A DNA stretch of 64,000 bases from Streptococcus oralis (GCF_016127915.1 NZ_CP066059.1:1322001-1386000); one strand, 5' to 3'; numbered from the stretch's first letter, positions 47,196-59,085 are shown. Notes: a model not told the origin generated them from the sequence alone. Program-made: numbers and translations.

Positions 47196-48863
47196 GTGTC
47201 AAAAATTACTACCAGTTTATTCCAAGAGATGGTGCAAGCTGCATCAACTCGTTTGAATAAGCAAGCAGAATATGTCAATTCATTGAACGTCTTTCCAGTT
47301 CCAGATGGAGATACTGGGACAAACATGGGAATGACCATTGAAAATGGTGCCAAAGAAGTAGCAGACAAGCCGGCTTCCACAGTAGGAGAAGTAGCGAGCA
47401 TTCTTGCTAAGGGGCTCTTGATGGGTGCGCGTGGGAACTCAGGGGTTATCACTTCTCAGCTCTTCCGTGGCTTCTCTCAGGCTATCAAGGAAAAGGGTGA
47501 ATTAACAGGTCAAGACTTGGCTCTTGCCTTCCAATCCGGTGTTGAAGTAGCTTATAAAGCGGTTATGAAACCAGTTGAAGGAACCATTTTGACTGTCTCT
47601 CGTGGTGCTGCCATTGGTGCTAAGAAAAAAGCCGAGGAGACGGATGATGCTGTTGAGGTCATGCGTGCAGCCTTGGAAGGCGCAAAAGCAGCTTTGGCTA
47701 AGACACCAGAAATGCTTCCAGTCCTTAAAGAAGTTGGTGTGGTAGACTCAGGTGGTCAAGGTTTGGTCTTCATCTACGAAGGATTCCTTTCAGCTCTTAC
47801 TGGTGAATACAGTGCTTCTGAAGACTTTGTAGCGACTCCTGCAAACATGAGTGAAATGATCAATGCAGAGCACCACAAGTCTGTAGCAGGGCATGTGGCA
47901 ACTGAGGATATTACCTTTGGTTACTGTACAGAGATAATGGTAGCTCTCAAACAAGGTCCAACTTATTCTAAGGACTTTGACTACGATGAATTCCGTAACT
48001 ACTTGAATGAACTCGGGGACTCGCTCCTTGTTGTCAATGATGATGAAATCGTCAAAGTTCACGTCCATACAGAAGATCCAGGTCTTGTCATGCAAGAAGG
48101 TCTCAAATATGGTAGCTTGATCAAGGTAAAAGTGGACAACATGCGTAACCAACACGAGGCGCAAGTTGAAAAAGAAGCAAGTCAAGGCAACAAGCCTGTT
48201 GAAACAAAAGAGTATGCCCTTATCGCAGTAGTAGTTGGTCAAGGTTTAGCAGATATCTTCCGTGCTCAAGGTGTGGATTATGTCATCGAAGGCGGGCAGA
48301 CGATGAATCCTTCAACAGAAGACTTTATCAAGGCTGTTGAACAGGTCAATGCTCGCAACATCATCTTCTTGCCAAACAACAAAAATATCTTTATGGCAGC
48401 TCAGTCTGCGACTGAAGTGCTTGAACAACCAGCTGTTGTAGTAGAAGCACGTACAATTCCTCAAGGGTTGACCAGTCTTCTTGCCTTTGATCCAAGCAAA
48501 TCAATCGAAGAAAACAAAGAACGCATGACTGCAGCCCTTGGTGATGTCGTAAGCGGTAGTGTAACAACAGCCGTTCGTGATACAACTATCGATGGATTAG
48601 CAATTCATGAAAATGACAATCTTGGTATGGTAGATGGGAAAATCCTCGTGTCAAACCCTGACATGCACCAAACCTTGACTGAAACATTGAAACATATGTT
48701 GGACGAAGATAGTGAAATCGTGACTTTCTATGTCGGTGAAGACGGAAGCGAAGAACTTGCCAATGAAATTGCCCAAGAAATCGCAGAAGAATTCGAAGAT
48801 GTTGAAGTAGAGATTCACCAAGGTCAACAACCCGTATATCCATATCTTTTCAGTGTGGAATAA
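47196..48863 (+). CDS. fakA: Fatty acid kinase FakA (DAK2-domain, YloV family)
   Basis: The 555-residue kinase phosphorylates fatty acids held by FakB carrier proteins, allowing use of host fatty acids in membrane phospholipid. The N-terminal DhaL/DAK2 domain shows NVFPVPDGDTGTNM (Mg/ATP-binding aspartates) and ARGNSGVITSQLFRG. The middle domain carries the metal-binding YCTEIMV and VHVHTEDPG motifs, and the C-terminal part is DegV-like. It starts at GTG 47196 after AGGAG. It forms an operon with the Asp23 gene and is closed by a terminator. Confidence 0.93.
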   Translation: MSKITTSLFQEMVQAASTRLNKQAEYVNSLNVFPVPDGDTGTNMGMTIENGAKEVADKPASTVGEVASILAKGLLMGARGNSGVITSQLFRGFSQAIKEKGELTGQDLALAFQSGVEVAYKAVMKPVEGTILTVSRGAAIGAKKKAEETDDAVEVMRAALEGAKAALAKTPEMLPVLKEVGVVDSGGQGLVFIYEGFLSALTGEYSASEDFVATPANMSEMINAEHHKSVAGHVATEDITFGYCTEIMVALKQGPTYSKDFDYDEFRNYLNELGDSLLVVNDDEIVKVHVHTEDPGLVMQEGLKYGSLIKVKVDNMRNQHEAQVEKEASQGNKPVETKEYALIAVVVGQGLADIFRAQGVDYVIEGGQTMNPSTEDFIKAVEQVNARNIIFLPNNKNIFMAAQSATEVLEQPAVVVEARTIPQGLTSLLAFDPSKSIEENKERMTAALGDVVSGSVTTAVRDTTIDGLAIHENDNLGMVDGKILVSNPDMHQTLTETLKHMLDEDSEIVTFYVGEDGSEELANEIAQEIAEEFEDVEVEIHQGQQPVYPYLFSVE

Positions 48864-48888
48864 TCGTGAAAATTAAATGAAAACAACA

Positions 48889-48919
48889 GAAGGAAGCTGG
48901 TTTTACAGCTTCCTTTTTC
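48889..48919 (+). terminator. Terminator after fakA
   Basis: The stem AGGAAGCTG / CAGCTTCCT with a T run. Confidence 0.9.
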
Positions 48920-49042
48920 TATGCAAATGGAGTTATAAAGAAATTTATGTAGAAATGAACATTCTATTGGAAATTCTATTTACTATAAGTTATAATGATA
49001 AAGCTGTTATGTTAGATTAAGTATGAATATAAAGGAGAAATG

Positions 49043-52000
49043 ATGAAGAAAAAATTTTTTAATCAATCTTTTTCCCGCTTTTCAATTAGAAAGTTAAGTG
49101 TTGGGACCTGTTCGGTATTGCTAGGAACCTTTATGGTGATGGCTACTTCTCCGGTGCAAGCAGATGAAGCTCAAGTCAACAATAAGGAACAACAAACGCA
49201 GGCGGAAATTCAACAGAAGGAAAAAAGTACTGATAATGGGCAGGAAGTCATTTCTGAACCTCAAAAAGAAGCGACACAGAACGAAGCAGTTAAGGACCTG
49301 AAGGATAAAGCTGAGCCGTCCAAAACAGAAGTATCTGCACCAGTCGCTCAGAGCCAACCAGTTTCTCAAGTTGACAATATCAAGGAAGCGAGTCAGCCTT
49401 CTTTAGATGAGGAGAAAAAGCAATCTATAGAATCAACTCAAACTGAGCAGAAAAGCAAGGAAGAAAGTGGCTCTAGCGGGAAAACTTCTTCTAGGCGCAA
49501 GAGATCGCTAGATGAAGTCAATGCAGCATTTAAAGCTCATTCGCCAATCAAGGATATCCATGCGGTAGATAGTGTCCGTGAATCCTTGACTTTTAGTATT
49601 ACTGGGCATGAATCAGACTATTCTGGTGGGTATATTAAAATTCATTTCCAAAATGGGAAGGCTATTAAATTGACCCCTTCTCCAGTCGGTGGTGTAAAGT
49701 TTAGCCAAGAAAAAGCGAATGGGGATCTTGATTTAAAGATAGAACCTGCGAATCTGAGAGGTGGGGCAAACTATAACTTCGTCTATACTTTTCAGATAGA
49801 TCCTTTGACGCAGAATTGGGGAGGCGCTGTCCAAGCCCTTGGACCAGACCATAAGGTGACCGCAACTGCTAAGCTCTATGACAAAAATGGCAATGTCCTC
49901 AAAGAACTTGGAAGCATTGAACACACATGGAAAGTCTTAGAAAACGGTGTAGGTGGTCTGACACCAATGTCTAACAATCAGGTCATTGGCTATGATCGAG
50001 ACAACGATGGTATCGTTGACGATGGTTCGTCGGTTGTGTCTTTCTACCTATTTAATGGTGCGAAAGATCCTAAGAATAATACGGCAAGAAATGATTATTT
50101 CAACTATGGAAATGGTGTCTTTGATGGTCGTATGATCAATGGTATGGGGATTAGTGATGTCGGGGGACATATCATTGATCCTGTCACTTCTTATACCTAT
50201 AATGTAGATCTAAAAGAAGGTTATGAATTGACAGATGAAGCCAAAGCTTTGGGATGGACTGCCGATGCGACGGGTTACCATCTGACCATTAACAGAGCTG
50301 ACAATCCGCTTCAAGATATCAATAACAATAAAAATAAGCTCATTCCAATTTCTTTTAAGTTAAAGAATGCCAAAGTAGCAGATATCAATAGAAAAGCGCA
50401 AAACCTAACTGTGACAGGTATCTATACAAAAGCAGATGGGACTAGTTATCAAAATACGGCCGTTCTTCCCTATACTCTCTTTGTTCAAAAAACAGATCAG
50501 CCAGAGTCTTCTCTCTTCGAATATAGACACTATAATCAGTCTGACTCGGAGATAATTCGTTCCTATGGTGAAACAGAATACCGTTCTTATGTTCGACTCT
50601 CATCGGTCGCAGAGGTTGAAAAGGATTATCTTATCAATGACTATACTGTCACTCATAAAATACAGGACCCACGAGAGTCTTATCGAGAAGTCAATGCAAT
50701 CGAGGAGCGTTATTGGAATGAATTTTTCTCTTCACCGGATGCATCTGTAGAAGTATACAATAAAGCTACAGGTGAGTTGTTAGGGACTTTTAACAGTAAC
50801 ACTCGTAGCCTACGACTGACGGAAGAGCAAGATGTGAAGGAACTGGAGTACAAGTTTAAAAATATCAAGATGAGGAAGTCCTCAACAAATGATACATCAA
50901 TGTTTGTTTTCCAGACCAAAACACGTTTTAATAATTGGGAAAGTCTCTATAAAGATTCGACAATCAGTAAGTTGGATTCTAGAACGGATTTCACATTTAA
51001 CAATACTGGTAACACTGTTTCCTTATCTCAAACGGCCTCAGCTGAATTAACACGCGTTAGCCAGCAAATTTCGATGGTTGGACGCCGTCGGACAGATGTC
51101 TTTAATCGACACACAGATGCTTCTGGTTTTAAAGAAGATTTTATCACAAGGACTGCGGGTAAAGAAACTCCTACTCAGAACTTCGCAAACTTGACAGGAG
51201 TTTACCATCTGGCTTATTTGGCTGATCCACAATTAAACTTTAGTGGGAACCCTAATTTTAAGGTCTATTATAATTACAAAGATACTGGGAAAACTCTCTA
51301 CTATGCCCAAGTGAAGGGGACCCCAGATTCCCCTATGCCTGCAACTCTTTTGAGGTTGGAAAACAAGACGATTCCAAACGGAACCTATACCTATAAAGCG
51401 ATTGCTTTTTGGGATGAAGAACTTCCTGATGTTCAAGCTCAGAATGGTTTTGACTTAGGGGAGCTCGACGGCATGACAGTTACTTCGAAAAATTCGGTTT
51501 CTTATGACTTCGATGTGATCGTACAGGCTTCTGAAGCGAGTGGTGTCTACTCTGAAGTGAAGAGAGCTGCAGATCAACACTTTGCCTACAATACCCAAGA
51601 GCACTATCCTGGTGATGAGATTGATTTCAGAGTGACCTATAAAAACGCAGCGAAACAGCCTGTTTCAGACGTTTATGTTTTATCATCCTTGCCGATGAAA
51701 GGTGATAAACAGCTAGAATCCAGAAATCGTGGTTCTGCATTTACAGTGAGTTTGACAAAAGCTCTAACACCACCTTCTGGCTGGGAAGTTCAATATAGTC
51801 GTACTGGGGGCACTGCTGCAGAAATTAATGCTTCACAATGGCTCACAGCAGACCAAGTGTCAGATTGGTCAGAGATTCGTGCAGTTCGTTGGCATTCGAC
51901 TGCTCCGGTTGCTGCTGGAAGTAGAATTCAGTTTCCTATTGATGGAGCAGTTATCGGGCAAGATACTGCCCCAGGTGCTACGGCCTATCTTTCTTCGGCA

Positions 52001-55000
52001 CTGGCAAATGGTAGTTCCAAGTACACTGAGTCCAATAATGTTTCAATCCAAATGTCTACCAAACTGTCATCTGCAAGTTTCACTTTTGTGGATATAAACG
52101 ATCCGTCTAAGGAAGTACAACTAGGACAGGTAGACACAGTTGTAGGAAAACCAAACGGACCAATTTCTTATGATCCTGCTCGTCGAATTAAGGAATTGGA
52201 AGATGCAGGATATGAACTGATCAGTAACGATTTTACAGATCATACCTTTGGTGATTCGGCTAGTCCAAAACAATTCAAGTTTCAGTTTAGACACAAGATT
52301 ACAGAACTAACCGAAACTGTTCGTGGAACTCGCGAAATTGATTATGAATATCTCAAAAAAACAAACCATTCTGATTTATCACTCCTTCCTCCAAAACATG
52401 TTGAGACTCATTCGTTTACTCGCACGAAGAGAATTGACCAGGTTTTGGCGAAACGGCAACCAAATGATGCGACAGCTGGTGTGACATACTCAGCCTGGTC
52501 TGCAGACCAAACTTGGTCTCAAGTGATTTCTCCTGAAATTCCTGGCTATTATCCAAGAGAGGATATTGATGCAAACACAATGTCGGGAGAAGGAGCTCTC
52601 GATGAATATTTATTGACCGCGGATGATCCTAGAGATGAAGAGTTGGAAAAAGAATTTACCTGGTATCGGGTGGTGTATTATGTTCCGCTTCCAGTTGTAC
52701 CTTCAGCAAGTGCAGCGAAATCTAAAGGCCTTCAAGGACAGAAGCAGGCAGCAACGATTCAATTTGATGCGGATAGAGCAAGCGAGAGCGAGGTCCACTT
52801 TACAAAAGGGACAACAACCATTAATGGAGCAAAGAAATTCGTTGAACTAGTCCAAAGTAGTGTCTTTCTTTATGATGAGAATGGACAAAAGGTAACTTCG
52901 CTAACCATTGCCGACCAAGGGACATACGATTTAGATCTTGTAAATAAAACAATTGTCTTTACTCCCCTGAAAACCTTCTATGGTCCGGCAACTCCAGTTC
53001 AAGTTGGAGTGGTGGATAAAAATGGAGAGTCTGCTGTAACGACCTATACCCCAGTTGTTGAGAAAGTAACACCAACTGGTTCAGGTGATAAGACAGAAGG
53101 ACTTCAAGGTCAGGTCCAAGAAGGTAAAGTGACCTTCACTCCAGGCCACGACTCTGTTCCATTCCCAGCTGATTCAACACCACTATTTGACAATGGTACA
53201 GCTGTGAAGGAAGTGCCAAATGTTGGTAAGTTCGAAGTGGACGCAGACGGCAAGGTAACTTTCACCCCAGACAAACAGTTCAAGGGTGAAACACCAGAAC
53301 TTGAATTGACTCGAGTGGATGCCAACGGCACTCCTGTTACCGTTAAGTACCAAGCGGTGGTGAAAGAAGTAGTTCCAACCAGCACTAACGCAACGAGCAC
53401 AGGTCCTCAAGGTGTCCCTCAAACAGGCACCCCAACCTTCACAGCAGGTAATCCATTGGTTCCAATTGATGATACGAAACCAATGACTTTCGAAGATGGT
53501 CAATCAACGAAGACCGTTTCAGGTGTAGGTGAATACAGCATCAATCCAGATGGCTCTATTACCTTTACGCCAGAAAAACAATACGTTGGTACTCCAGCTC
53601 CAGTCACAGTCAAACGTGTGGATAAGAATGGTACCCCAGTCACTGCGACCTATACCCCAACAGTGACTAAGGTAACCCCAACAGGAACTAACGCAACCAG
53701 CACAGGTCCTCAGGGTGTTCCACAAACCGGCACTCCAAGCTTCCAAGGTGGTGATCCACTGGTTCCAATCGATGAAACCGTTGAACCAACCTTCGCAGAT
53801 GGAAGCAAAGAGAAGTCTATTCCAGGTCAAGGAACTTACACGATTACACCAGACGGTACAGTCACCTTCACTCCAGACAAGCAGTTTGTTGGAAACCCAG
53901 ATCCAGTCACAGTGAAACGTGTGGATAAGAATGGCACTCCAGTGACTGCGACTTACAGTCCAGAGTTTACGAAAGTAACCCCAACAGGAACTGGCGCAAC
54001 GAGCACAGGCCCTCAGGGTGTTCCACAAACAGGAACTCCAAGTTTCCAAGGTGGAGACCCACTGGTTCCAATTGATGAAACAGTTGAGCCAACCTTCGCA
54101 GATGGAAGCAAAGAGAAGTCTATTCCAGGTCAAGGAACTTACACGATTTTGCCAGACGGAACTGTAACTTTCACTCCAGATAAACAGTTTGTCGGAAACC
54201 CAGATTCAGTCACAGTCAAACGTGTGGATAAGAATGGCACCCCAGTTACTGCAAGCTATCGTCCAACAGTTGTAGATCCATCTACTGGTCATGACACGGC
54301 TTCTACAGGAGCAAAAGGCCAACCACAAGTGGCAACACCAGTGTTTGAAGGACATATTGATTCGACTGTTCCACCAACATTTGAGAATGGTAGCACGACT
54401 ATGGTTGTTCCGGGTGAAGGAAGCTATACAATTGATAAAGATGGTAAGATTACCTTTACTCCAGAACCAGACTTTGTTGGTACAGCTAAAGAATTGGTTG
54501 TGAAACGTTTGGATATGTATGGAAATGTAGTTATTGCTCACTACACACCAACTGTCCTTGGACAAACACAAGTGAGTGATGCGACATCAGAAGGTCTTAA
54601 AGGTCAAACTCAGACTGGTAAACCAAACTTTACAGGTGATGTCGATCTGACAGTTCCGCCAACCTTTGAAGATGGAACAACTGAAAAAGTCGTTCCAGGT
54701 CAAGGAACTTATGTAATCTCGCCAGATGGCACCGTCACCTTTACCCCTGAGGCAGACTTTGTAGGACAAGCTAAAGGTGTGAAAGTGATCCGTAAAGACC
54801 GCAATGGAAATATCATTTCAGGATTCTATACTCCAACAGTAGTAGAACTTCCAGAGCAAGTGAAGCCGTCTGATAAAAAAGAACTTTCAGTACCTGATTC
54901 GAAACCAGATCAATTGACTCAAAACATCTCTGTAGAAAAAAATCAACTTCCAAATACAGGAAGTCAAGAAGATGGTTTGAAAAATCTAGGAATTCTAACA

Positions 55001-55066
55001 GCCCTAGCAGGTGTCATGACACTTGGATTACTAGGTAAAAAGAAACGAAACGATGAATCAGACTAA
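49043..55066 (+). CDS. LPXTG-anchored fibrillar surface adhesin with CshA-type repeats
   Basis: The 2007-residue protein starts at ATG 49043 (AAAGGAG 5 nt upstream; ATG 49040 is too close). It has a YSIRK-type signal (FSRFSIRKLSVGTCSVLLG), a Gln/Glu/Lys-rich segment (about residues 30-155, ending SSRRKRS), a large non-repetitive adhesin region (about 155-1220, with a calcium-like DRDNDGIVDDG loop) and seven CshA-type fibril repeats of about 100 residues each (about 1220-1935). LPNTG begins at residue 1969, followed by a helix and KKKRNDESD. CshA-family proteins build surface fibrils and bind fibronectin and other bacteria. Repeats 4 and 5 are almost identical. Monocistronic. Confidence 0.93.
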   Translation: MKKKFFNQSFSRFSIRKLSVGTCSVLLGTFMVMATSPVQADEAQVNNKEQQTQAEIQQKEKSTDNGQEVISEPQKEATQNEAVKDLKDKAEPSKTEVSAPVAQSQPVSQVDNIKEASQPSLDEEKKQSIESTQTEQKSKEESGSSGKTSSRRKRSLDEVNAAFKAHSPIKDIHAVDSVRESLTFSITGHESDYSGGYIKIHFQNGKAIKLTPSPVGGVKFSQEKANGDLDLKIEPANLRGGANYNFVYTFQIDPLTQNWGGAVQALGPDHKVTATAKLYDKNGNVLKELGSIEHTWKVLENGVGGLTPMSNNQVIGYDRDNDGIVDDGSSVVSFYLFNGAKDPKNNTARNDYFNYGNGVFDGRMINGMGISDVGGHIIDPVTSYTYNVDLKEGYELTDEAKALGWTADATGYHLTINRADNPLQDINNNKNKLIPISFKLKNAKVADINRKAQNLTVTGIYTKADGTSYQNTAVLPYTLFVQKTDQPESSLFEYRHYNQSDSEIIRSYGETEYRSYVRLSSVAEVEKDYLINDYTVTHKIQDPRESYREVNAIEERYWNEFFSSPDASVEVYNKATGELLGTFNSNTRSLRLTEEQDVKELEYKFKNIKMRKSSTNDTSMFVFQTKTRFNNWESLYKDSTISKLDSRTDFTFNNTGNTVSLSQTASAELTRVSQQISMVGRRRTDVFNRHTDASGFKEDFITRTAGKETPTQNFANLTGVYHLAYLADPQLNFSGNPNFKVYYNYKDTGKTLYYAQVKGTPDSPMPATLLRLENKTIPNGTYTYKAIAFWDEELPDVQAQNGFDLGELDGMTVTSKNSVSYDFDVIVQASEASGVYSEVKRAADQHFAYNTQEHYPGDEIDFRVTYKNAAKQPVSDVYVLSSLPMKGDKQLESRNRGSAFTVSLTKALTPPSGWEVQYSRTGGTAAEINASQWLTADQVSDWSEIRAVRWHSTAPVAAGSRIQFPIDGAVIGQDTAPGATAYLSSALANGSSKYTESNNVSIQMSTKLSSASFTFVDINDPSKEVQLGQVDTVVGKPNGPISYDPARRIKELEDAGYELISNDFTDHTFGDSASPKQFKFQFRHKITELTETVRGTREIDYEYLKKTNHSDLSLLPPKHVETHSFTRTKRIDQVLAKRQPNDATAGVTYSAWSADQTWSQVISPEIPGYYPREDIDANTMSGEGALDEYLLTADDPRDEELEKEFTWYRVVYYVPLPVVPSASAAKSKGLQGQKQAATIQFDADRASESEVHFTKGTTTINGAKKFVELVQSSVFLYDENGQKVTSLTIADQGTYDLDLVNKTIVFTPLKTFYGPATPVQVGVVDKNGESAVTTYTPVVEKVTPTGSGDKTEGLQGQVQEGKVTFTPGHDSVPFPADSTPLFDNGTAVKEVPNVGKFEVDADGKVTFTPDKQFKGETPELELTRVDANGTPVTVKYQAVVKEVVPTSTNATSTGPQGVPQTGTPTFTAGNPLVPIDDTKPMTFEDGQSTKTVSGVGEYSINPDGSITFTPEKQYVGTPAPVTVKRVDKNGTPVTATYTPTVTKVTPTGTNATSTGPQGVPQTGTPSFQGGDPLVPIDETVEPTFADGSKEKSIPGQGTYTITPDGTVTFTPDKQFVGNPDPVTVKRVDKNGTPVTATYSPEFTKVTPTGTGATSTGPQGVPQTGTPSFQGGDPLVPIDETVEPTFADGSKEKSIPGQGTYTILPDGTVTFTPDKQFVGNPDSVTVKRVDKNGTPVTASYRPTVVDPSTGHDTASTGAKGQPQVATPVFEGHIDSTVPPTFENGSTTMVVPGEGSYTIDKDGKITFTPEPDFVGTAKELVVKRLDMYGNVVIAHYTPTVLGQTQVSDATSEGLKGQTQTGKPNFTGDVDLTVPPTFEDGTTEKVVPGQGTYVISPDGTVTFTPEADFVGQAKGVKVIRKDRNGNIISGFYTPTVVELPEQVKPSDKKELSVPDSKPDQLTQNISVEKNQLPNTGSQEDGLKNLGILTALAGVMTLGLLGKKKRNDESD
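53687..54289 (+). repeat. Two nearly identical 300-bp adhesin repeat units
   Basis: The unit starting at 53687 and the one at 53990 encode nearly the same 101 residues (TSTGPQGVPQTGTPSFQGGD to KRVDKNGTPVTA). Other repeats have diverged more. This marks a recent tandem duplication, or homogenisation, within the surface protein gene. Confidence 0.9.
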
Positions 55067-55074
55067 TCATTTTT

Positions 55075-55101
55075 AAGAACCGAGAAATCGGTTCTTTTTT
55101 A
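55075..55101 (+). terminator. Terminator after the adhesin gene
   Basis: The stem AAGAACCGA / TCGGTTCTT with a GAAA loop and TTTTTT. Confidence 0.9.
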
Positions 55102-55191
55102 TGACATTTGTCATATTTCCTAGTGACAGAAGCATCTAGCTCCGTTAACTTGAAAAGACTATAATTGAAGTATGAAATGGAGGAAGAAGAA

Positions 55192-55383
55192 ATGAAAAAT
55201 AAAATGATTGTCGCAGTGAGTTTAGTAGCAGCAGGAGTTATGACCTATCTCATGTTTTCAGGATTGGACGAAGGTTTCTACCATTTTCCTTGGGAGCTCT
55301 TTGCTGGCTTTGGAATGATGTCTTGGCTTGTCAGAGAAGGTTTGAAATTAGTCAGAGATGTAAAAAAGGAGTTTGAGGAATGA
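55192..55383 (+). CDS. Small membrane protein preceding the ABC-TCS operon
   Basis: The start at ATG 55192 (MKNKMIVAVSLVAAG), after GGAGGAAG, gives 63 residues with two helices (about 5-22 and 29-46) and a charged C-terminus (VRDVKKEFEE). A TATAAT lies at 55160-55165. The stop overlaps the next small gene by 4 nt, so it begins a tightly coupled six-gene unit. No family is recognised; it may be a subunit or sensor accessory of the exporter. Confidence 0.75.
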   Translation: MKNKMIVAVSLVAAGVMTYLMFSGLDEGFYHFPWELFAGFGMMSWLVREGLKLVRDVKKEFEE

Positions 55384-55574
55384 AAAAAGCAATCATCTAT
55401 TTCTTTATCGGCCTGTCACTCTTGGTATGGTTAGTGGAAATGTTTACTGGTTGGTTTGACCAAACCGTGCTTCGCCAATTTATTCGTGGTGCTTGGGGTT
55501 TTGGGTTTATGATTTTCGTCGTTTTCCCTATGGGAATGAAGTGGTTGAAAGGAGAATCTCATGACTGTGATTAA
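55380..55574 (+). CDS. Second small membrane protein of the ABC-TCS operon
   Basis: The 64-residue product (MKKAIIYFFIGLSLLVWLVE) has two helices and ends in HDCD. It overlaps the preceding gene by 4 nt and the ABC ATPase gene by 14 nt, and its C-terminal coding region holds the Shine-Dalgarno of the ATPase. It looks like a co-evolved accessory protein. Family unknown. Confidence 0.72.
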   Translation: MKKAIIYFFIGLSLLVWLVEMFTGWFDQTVLRQFIRGAWGFGFMIFVVFPMGMKWLKGESHDCD

Positions 55575-56436
55575 AGTTGAGAAATTGAGTAAGAAAATAA
55601 AAGACAAGGAGATCTTGCGGAACATCTCCTTTGAAATCAACGATGGTGAATGTGTCGCCTTGATCGGACCTAACGGAGCAGGTAAGACGACCTTGATTGA
55701 TTGCCTCTTGGGCGACAAGTTCGTGAGCTCAGGTCAGATAGCTATTCAAGGCTTTGCACCAACAGATCCTCGATTAAAGCAGCTTATTTCTATCTTACCT
55801 CAAGAAAATACGGTGGTTCAAGACTTGAAAGTGAAAGAACTCTTATCCTTCTTTCAATCAATCTATCCAAACAGTCTCTCCAATCAAGAAATTGATGACT
55901 TGCTGAGATTTTCGGACAAACAGAAAAATCAGCTAGCGGGCAAGTTGTCTGGTGGGCAAAAACGTTTGTTCTCTTTCGTGTTGGCACTAATAGGTCGTCC
56001 GAAAATTCTATTTTTGGACGAACCAACTGCTGCCATGGATACCTCGACACGTCAGCATTTTTGGGAAATTGTCAATCAGTTAAAGAAAAATGGTGTCACC
56101 ATTGTCTACTCTTCTCACTATATCGAAGAGGTAGAACATACGGCTGACCGCATTTTGGTCCTCCACAAGGGTGAATTGATCCGGGATACGACACCTTATG
56201 CCATGCGTGGTGAAGAACAAGAAAAACATTTTACGGTACCACTAACTTATCAGGAAGTTATCAGCACTTTGGACCAGATTCAAGGGCTTGAAATCAAGCA
56301 AAATGCTCTTTCCTTCACAACCAAAGAAGCCAGCCAGGTATGGAAAGTCTTGCAAGAACAGGGCTGCATGATCGAAGAAATTGAAGTTCGCAATCGAACT
56401 CTCTTAGACAGTATCTTCGAAACGACTCAAGACTAA
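55561..56436 (+). CDS. ABC-2 exporter ATP-binding protein
   Basis: The 291-residue ATPase has Walker A GPNGAGKTT, signature LSGGQKRL, Walker B ILFLDEPTAAMD and switch SSHYIEEVE. A C-terminal extension (from about residue 215) is typical of exporters of peptides or antibiotics. It partners with the permease at 56449. The neighbouring two-component system suggests an induced self-protection or envelope-stress pump, as in LiaSR- and BceRS-like modules. Confidence 0.93.
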   Translation: MTVIKVEKLSKKIKDKEILRNISFEINDGECVALIGPNGAGKTTLIDCLLGDKFVSSGQIAIQGFAPTDPRLKQLISILPQENTVVQDLKVKELLSFFQSIYPNSLSNQEIDDLLRFSDKQKNQLAGKLSGGQKRLFSFVLALIGRPKILFLDEPTAAMDTSTRQHFWEIVNQLKKNGVTIVYSSHYIEEVEHTADRILVLHKGELIRDTTPYAMRGEEQEKHFTVPLTYQEVISTLDQIQGLEIKQNALSFTTKEASQVWKVLQEQGCMIEEIEVRNRTLLDSIFETTQD

Positions 56437-56448
56437 AGGAGATTGACG

Positions 56449-57183
56449 ATGAAAAATATGACAAGTCTCATGAAAGTGGAAATCATTCTGATGAAACGGC
56501 AAGCAGTCTACTACTTGCTATCCATCGGACTTCCAAGTGTGTTTTACCTTATCTTTTCTGGTATGATGTCAGGGTCAGATATTCCAGAAATTGCTCTTCA
56601 AGCCTATCTTTTTGCCATGACGCTCTTTAGTATCATGTCAAGCGCCTTTTTCAGTATCCCTAGCACACTCGAATCCGACAAGACGAACAACTGGCAAAAA
56701 TTGATTCAACATTCTCCTGTTTCTATGGTAGAATATTATGTATCAAAACTATTCAGCACTCTGCTAACTTTCTTGTTATCAATTATAGTTGTCTTTTCAG
56801 TAGGTCATTTTGTCCGTGGAGTGACGCTACCTTGGCTTGACTGGTTGGTAATCGGTGCTATTTTGCTGGTCGGAAGCGTGGTCTTTATCAGTATGGGTGT
56901 CTTGGTGAGCTTGCTACCCAGTGCTCAACTGATGACGGTTGTTGGAAATATTGCCTATATTGCTTTGGCTGTCCTAGGTGGACTGTGGTTCCCCTTGGAT
57001 TCCTTCCCAGAATGGCTCCAATCCATTGGAAAACTGACTCCAACCTATCAACTGATGCAGGTTGTCTCTACTTATTTGGAACACCATGAATTTAATATTC
57101 TTTCTGCCTTGGTTGTGCTAGGCTATACAGTTTTCTTTGGTGTACTGGTAATCCAGCTGAAAAAACGGATTGAGGTAAAATAA
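56449..57183 (+). CDS. ABC-2 type exporter permease
   Basis: I use ATG 56449 (MKNMTSLMKVEIILMKRQ), after AAAGGAG, rather than TTG 56443. The 244-residue protein has six helices, with the ABC-2 pattern in the LGGLWFPLDSFPEWLQSIGK segment between helices 5 and 6. It forms the channel with the 55561 ATPase. The histidine kinase gene starts 4 nt after its stop. Confidence 0.9.
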   Translation: MKNMTSLMKVEIILMKRQAVYYLLSIGLPSVFYLIFSGMMSGSDIPEIALQAYLFAMTLFSIMSSAFFSIPSTLESDKTNNWQKLIQHSPVSMVEYYVSKLFSTLLTFLLSIIVVFSVGHFVRGVTLPWLDWLVIGAILLVGSVVFISMGVLVSLLPSAQLMTVVGNIAYIALAVLGGLWFPLDSFPEWLQSIGKLTPTYQLMQVVSTYLEHHEFNILSALVVLGYTVFFGVLVIQLKKRIEVK

Positions 57184-57187
57184 ATCT

Positions 57188-58886
<1,699 letters not shown>

Positions 58887-58942
58887 TAAGAAGGGTTAAA
58901 AAATTCCGAAACGATAACTTGAATCGAAGGAAATTCATACTA

Positions 58943-58971
58943 GAAAGGAGGAGGGGAATAGCCTCCTTTTC
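58943..58971 (+). terminator. Terminator after the two-component operon
   Basis: The stem GAAAGGAGG / CCTCCTTTTC with a 10-nt loop. Confidence 0.82.
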
Positions 58972-59038
58972 TGGTTTAGAAAAGCGGTGAAAGCTAGTGT
59001 CAAAGAGTTAAAAGATCAGAATAAAAATGAAAAATATC

Positions 59039-59068
59039 TTGACAATGAAGGAAAAATTGTGTTACAAT
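59039..59068 (+). promoter_or_regulatory. rpsL operon promoter
   Basis: TTGACA, an 18-nt spacer and TACAAT with an extended TGT. It gives a leader of about 130 nt. Confidence 0.85.
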
Positions 59069-59085
59069 AATAGACGGTACTTTTT

